Of a stretch of DNA of 64,000 bases, positions 60,509-64,000 are shown piece by piece. Source of the DNA: JAJDAT01 sp964344185 (GTDB lineage: Bacteria > Nitrospinota > Nitrospinia > Nitrospinales > JAJDAT01). Position 1 is the first letter of the stretch, and every line of letters begins with the position of its first letter. Made by a program: the position numbers and the translations under genes. Where the stretch lies: positions 1 through 64,000 of the forward strand of contig CAYFMN010000010.1 of assembly GCA_964344185.1 (NCBI GenBank). The letters are read 5' to 3'. The notes under the pieces were generated by a model. It had not been told where the DNA came from. It saw nothing but the letters and a program-made list of their open reading frames with translations, and did no database searches.

Positions 60509-63405
60509 TTACGCCACACAAACGGCTAAGACTTGCTGTAAATCGCAATCCCCTTGAAAGATTTTAGCGATACCGTCTTGTTTTAAAGTGGTCATACCAT
60601 CCTTTATAGCTTGTCTGCGTATATCTTCCATTAGCGCTTTTTTCATGATCATGCGTTTGATTTCTGGTGTTCCTTCTAATATTTCATGCAGACCAGTACG
60701 CCCCGAATACCCGGTTTGACCACAACGAGCGCAGCCAACAGCCCGGTAAAAGGTTAAATAGTCTGAAAATTGGATTTCCAATCTTTCAAAATCGCCTGGG
60801 CCATATTCATCGACGATTCGATTAAACTCTTCGCGGTTTGGCTGGTATGGCTGTTTACAAAATTTACAAAGCGTTCTCGCCAGCCGTTGTGCGAGAATTA
60901 CTAAAAGGGCGTCGGCGAAATTAATGGGATTCATTCCCATATCAATAAGTCGCGTGATGGTTTCAGGAGCCGAGTTGGTATGTAAAGTACTTAACACTAA
61001 ATGGCCCGTTAAAGAAGCTTCCAGGCCAATAGAGCAGGTTTCAACGTCCCGCATTTCACCGACCATGATTACGTCGGGGTCGCCGCGCAAAAAGATCGCA
61101 TGGCACGGGCAAAATCCAAGCCAATATTAGATTGCATTTGAACTTGTCTTAAGCCCTCTTGAGTTATTTCAACAGGATCTTCAGCAGTCCAAATCTTTTT
61201 TTCAGGTTTGTTGATGTGTCCTAAAACGGAATGTAGAGTGGTGGTTTTCCCGGAACCTGTGGGGCCAACAACCAACATTAATCCATAAGGTTTTTGGATC
61301 ATTTTTTTGGTTAGTTCGAGGTTTCGCTTTGAAAAATTCATTTTCTCGAGAGGGATTGGTTTGCTAGAAGCCAAAATTCTCATTACGATATCTTCGTTCC
61401 CTCCAACGGTTGGGCAGGTAGCTACCCGCAGCTCTATCTCGTCGTCTCCAAAATTCATTTTTATTTTTCCGTCTTGCGGAAGACGTTTTTCTGCGATGTT
61501 TAGGCGAGCCATAATTTTTAGTCTCGATATAGTGGCTTGCTTAAACATAAAAGGTATTTCTTCATATACCCGGCAAACGCCGTCTTTACGGAATCGGATT
61601 TTCATATTTTTCTTTTCGATTCCAGGTTCTATATGAATGTCGGAAACCCCATCCGCATAAGCTTCGGTAATAATTTTATTAACCAGCCTAACAATACCGC
61701 TGTTGCGGTCGCTGAACATGCTAACTTCTTCTTCCTTTGCGGCTTCTTGCGGTTCGGTTAATTCTCTTTCGGTTTGCAAGGAGTCTAAAATAGAAGAGAG
61801 TTCTTCGGGTTTTTGAGAAGATTTTTGTTGAGTAGACGCGACAGCCGAGTTAATAAAGTCGGCTATATCGGCTTTTAGGCCAACTTTAAATTCCAGGGTT
61901 TGCGTTGGATAGTTCAGCTTTATTTCTTCTATTTTTTTTTCGTCTTCTGGGTCGTCTATTAAGATTACGGCTTTTTGATCGTCTTGTTGAAGCGGCGTCC
62001 AATGCTTTTTAAGCAGAAACTCTTTGTTCAGGCCCGAAAATATTTCTTCAGGTAAAATAAAAGAACCATTAAATTCGAAGTAAGGAATTTTATAAAAATG
62101 TTCAAGCGATTTACCGATGTCTTCTCGTTTTAGAGAGAGTTCTTCTAACATTAACTTTTCAATATCGAGTTCCTCTTCGCGAGATTTTGCGGTAACGCGA
62201 CTTAATTCGTCTTCCGTTATTTTCCCTCGGACAAGTAGGTGACTAAATTTAGACGCCTTGGCGCTCGCTAACCTCAATTGGTTACTAAAAGCTAAACCGA
62301 GTACATCGCAAATGATTTTTCCATTTTGCTCGTCATATTCGGAAAACTCTTCTTCATTGATTTTGTTTACGAGCTGAAGCACTCCCATAAGCTTTCCTTG
62401 GTTCATTATGGGCATTGCCAACATTGATTTGGTTTTAAAACCTGACTTTTTATCCCAGGAATCGTCGAAAGTTAAGTCGTTGCTGAACTTTTTTAATTCT
62501 TCGCTATTTGAGACGTTTTTTATCTTGGCCGCTTTTTTTTCTAAAGCGACCCAGCCCGAAATACTTTTTGACGAAATAGGAACTCGAATTTCGTTTATAG
62601 CCTCGCCGGATTTAACTTTGGAATAGATTTCATTTTTTGAATAATCCACTACATACATGGTGACAAGAGAGGCGTCAAAGAGTTGTAAGATTGGCTTTTT
62701 TAGAGTAATTAAGATTTCGTCTATTGATTCGGCTGAGTGAATGGCGTGAGATGTGGAAATGAGCCTCTCTTGGACATCTTCGACTTCCATTTTTACCATG
62801 GCAAGTCCAAGAGTAGTCGCTAACTCTCTAGCCATTTTTACGTCTTCGTTGTTAAACTTACCTCCATTTTTTTTGTTCAAAAGTTCTAAAACGCCCATTA
62901 ACTTTTTATTATGAGGTAGAGGAACGATCAAGGCCGATTTAGTCAAGAATTCTGTTTTCTGGTCCCAACTGTCGTCGAAATGAAGATTTGGGTGTATCTT
63001 TTTTAGTTCGGACTTGTCATAAGCGTTTTCCACATTGAGCATTTTACCTGCCGAGGCAGCATATCCGGCCATGCTTAAAGGAGAAATATCCAGTCGGATT
63101 TCCTTAATTTTTTCGAGCTTTACGTTGCGAGAAAAAATTTGTTTATTTGATCTATCAATGGCGTATATGGTGGCTTCCTCTGAACCAAAAGCTTCGGTTA
63201 AGTCTTTGGTTAGATTAAATAGTATAGGTTTGATGTTTTTCGAAGCTAAAATTTGATCTATGATAGGCTGAATTTTGTCCGAATACCGACGTTCGCGCCT
63301 CATCGTTTTGGAAGCGTATGAAACGGGAGTTACGTTGGATTTTGTCGAAGTTGGATTTGCTTCTGTTCCCACAGAAGTGGATGTTTTTGGGGTGTTCGGC
63401 GACAT
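60509..63405 (-). pseudogene. Third GAF x2-GspE/PilB-like ATPase, one-base frameshift
   Basis: Two overlapping frames (61069-63405 and 60509-61090) together encode one protein of about 965 aa, parallel to the neighbouring paralogue. The N-terminal part holds two GAF domains (about residues 50-215 and 225-385), a MshEN-like region, Walker A GPTGSGKTT and the canonical WTAEDPVE. The C-terminal part continues from MRGDPDVIMVGEMRDVE with GHLVLSTLHTNSAPETIT. The paralogue reads ARAMRSFLRGDPD; here the minus-strand T-run has five Ts (plus strand 61089-61093, AAAAA), and one more base restores the frame. The lesion lies in a homopolymer, so a sequencing or assembly error is as likely as a real mutation. 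Confidence 0.85.
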
Positions 63406-63578
63406 GAAAGTTTAGATTTTAGTTTAAAAAAAACTTTTTCAAAATAATTGGAACTTTAATATATCGTACAACTATCTATTTGAAATTACAACAGTAATGC
63501 AGATTTAATCATGATAAATTACCGTTAATTTCTTATAAATTTCATACTAATTTTTTGTGTTTGTGGGAAATAAATTTT

Positions 63579-64000
63579 ATGACATCTGAAAAATTTAATA
63601 TACGCGATGCGACTATTACGGACGTTCCCATTCTCGCTGATATGAATATAGGAATCGCTCGTGAAACCGAGGGAAAAGAGTTAGATAAAGGGATTATTTC
63701 AGAAGGCGTAAAAATGGCTGTTACAGATCCATCGCTTGCCAGGTATTTTGTGGCTGAACTGTCCGGCGTGATAGCGGGACAAACTATGGTGACTTATGAG
63801 TGGAGTGATTGGCGAGCCGGTCAAATATGGTGGTTGCAAAGTGTATATGTATTACCACAATATAGGGGGAAGGGTTGTTTTCGGTCTCTTTATCAATATA
63901 TAAGAGGCTTGGCTGAACAAGACTCTTTAGCGAGGGCTATTCGCCTATATGTTATGGACGATAATGAGATCGGTAAAGATGTCTATTCTAAAGTAGGGAT
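63579..64000 (+). CDS. GNAT-family acetyltransferase (partial)
   Basis: The window ends inside this gene, which has 140 codons visible. MTSEKFNIRDATITDVPILADMNIGI is the start of a GNAT (GCN5-related) acetyltransferase. LARYFVAELSGVIAGQTMVTYEWSDWR and IWWLQSVYVLPQYRGKGCFRSLYQYI form the central acetyl-CoA-binding motif A (the QYRGKG loop). It acetylates an unknown amine. The start ATG has only weak A-rich sequence before it. It is divergent from the GAF-ATPase genes. Confidence 0.85.
   Translation, partial: MTSEKFNIRDATITDVPILADMNIGIARETEGKELDKGIISEGVKMAVTDPSLARYFVAELSGVIAGQTMVTYEWSDWRAGQIWWLQSVYVLPQYRGKGCFRSLYQYIRGLAEQDSLARAIRLYVMDDNEIGKDVYSKVG

Noticed and set aside
1..64000. CRISPR array, rRNA or tRNA genes
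   Set aside because: I saw no regularly spaced repeats of CRISPR size, and no rRNA or complete tRNA cloverleaf sequence on either strand.

Overview
The window looks like chromosomal DNA of a low-to-moderate GC, flagellated Gram-negative bacterium. A lipid A-type acyltransferase, a DegS-like membrane protease, UbiE, lipoprotein and signal-peptide genes indicate an outer membrane and a quinone-based respiratory chain. A flagellin gene followed by a FlgM-like gene indicates motility. The gene set would fit a Nitrospinota or deltaproteobacteria-like marine lineage, but nothing seen here proves the lineage. One run of 10 Ns (41633-41642) shows that this is a draft assembly.

Layout. 1-7.6 kb: a histidine kinase/response regulator pair, an HDOD protein, a SHOCT lipoprotein, a DUF4399 periplasmic protein and two glycosyltransferases. 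7.6-11.8 kb: an unknown Cys-containing protein, a ThiO-like oxidase gene broken by one in-frame TAG, bioA, a pterin enzyme with the PTPS-III type motif, and a small XRE regulator. 11.9-16.7 kb: an accessory-looking module. It has an unrecognised 366-aa gene and, divergent from it, a 934-aa TIR-STAND-TPR protein that looks like an NLR-like anti-phage effector with an apparently leaderless promoter. Dispersed palindromic repeats bracket the module. 16.7-25.9 kb: a secreted beta-helix protein, a sulfite-oxidase-like molybdoenzyme, and a three-gene operon of unusual multidomain glycosyltransferases (one with a Maf-like N-terminus). I infer that this operon glycosylates flagellin. 25.9-36.4 kb: a divergent phosphoglycerate kinase, a TPR membrane glycosyltransferase, RNase E/G, a membrane Mrr-type nuclease, a hybrid histidine kinase and cinA. 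36.5-46.9 kb: TPR and MFS genes, a coiled-coil/FGE-sulfatase fusion, tsaC, acpS, an LpxL-like acyltransferase, lhgO-ubiE-degS-like overlapping genes, and a heavy-metal-associated protein. 47-52.7 kb: flagellin plus FlgM-like, an LRR protein, a DUF1538-DUF1538-PII-CBS operon, and a secreted coiled-coil protein. 52.9-63.4 kb: a geranylgeranyl-reductase-family oxidoreductase and three tandem GAF-GspE/PilB ATPase genes. The window ends inside a GNAT acetyltransferase gene.

A family of about 100-bp palindromic, MITE-like repeats (four full copies and two partial ones) is scattered through intergenic spaces. The strongest candidates for new biology are the TIR-STAND module with its unrecognised neighbour, the triplicated GAF-sensor secretion/pilus ATPases (one with lost catalytic motifs), the putative flagellin-glycosylation operon, the DUF1538/PII/CBS operon, and the coiled-coil/FGE fusion. 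Two genes (the ThiO-like gene and the third GAF-ATPase) each carry one lesion that could be a real mutation or a sequencing error.
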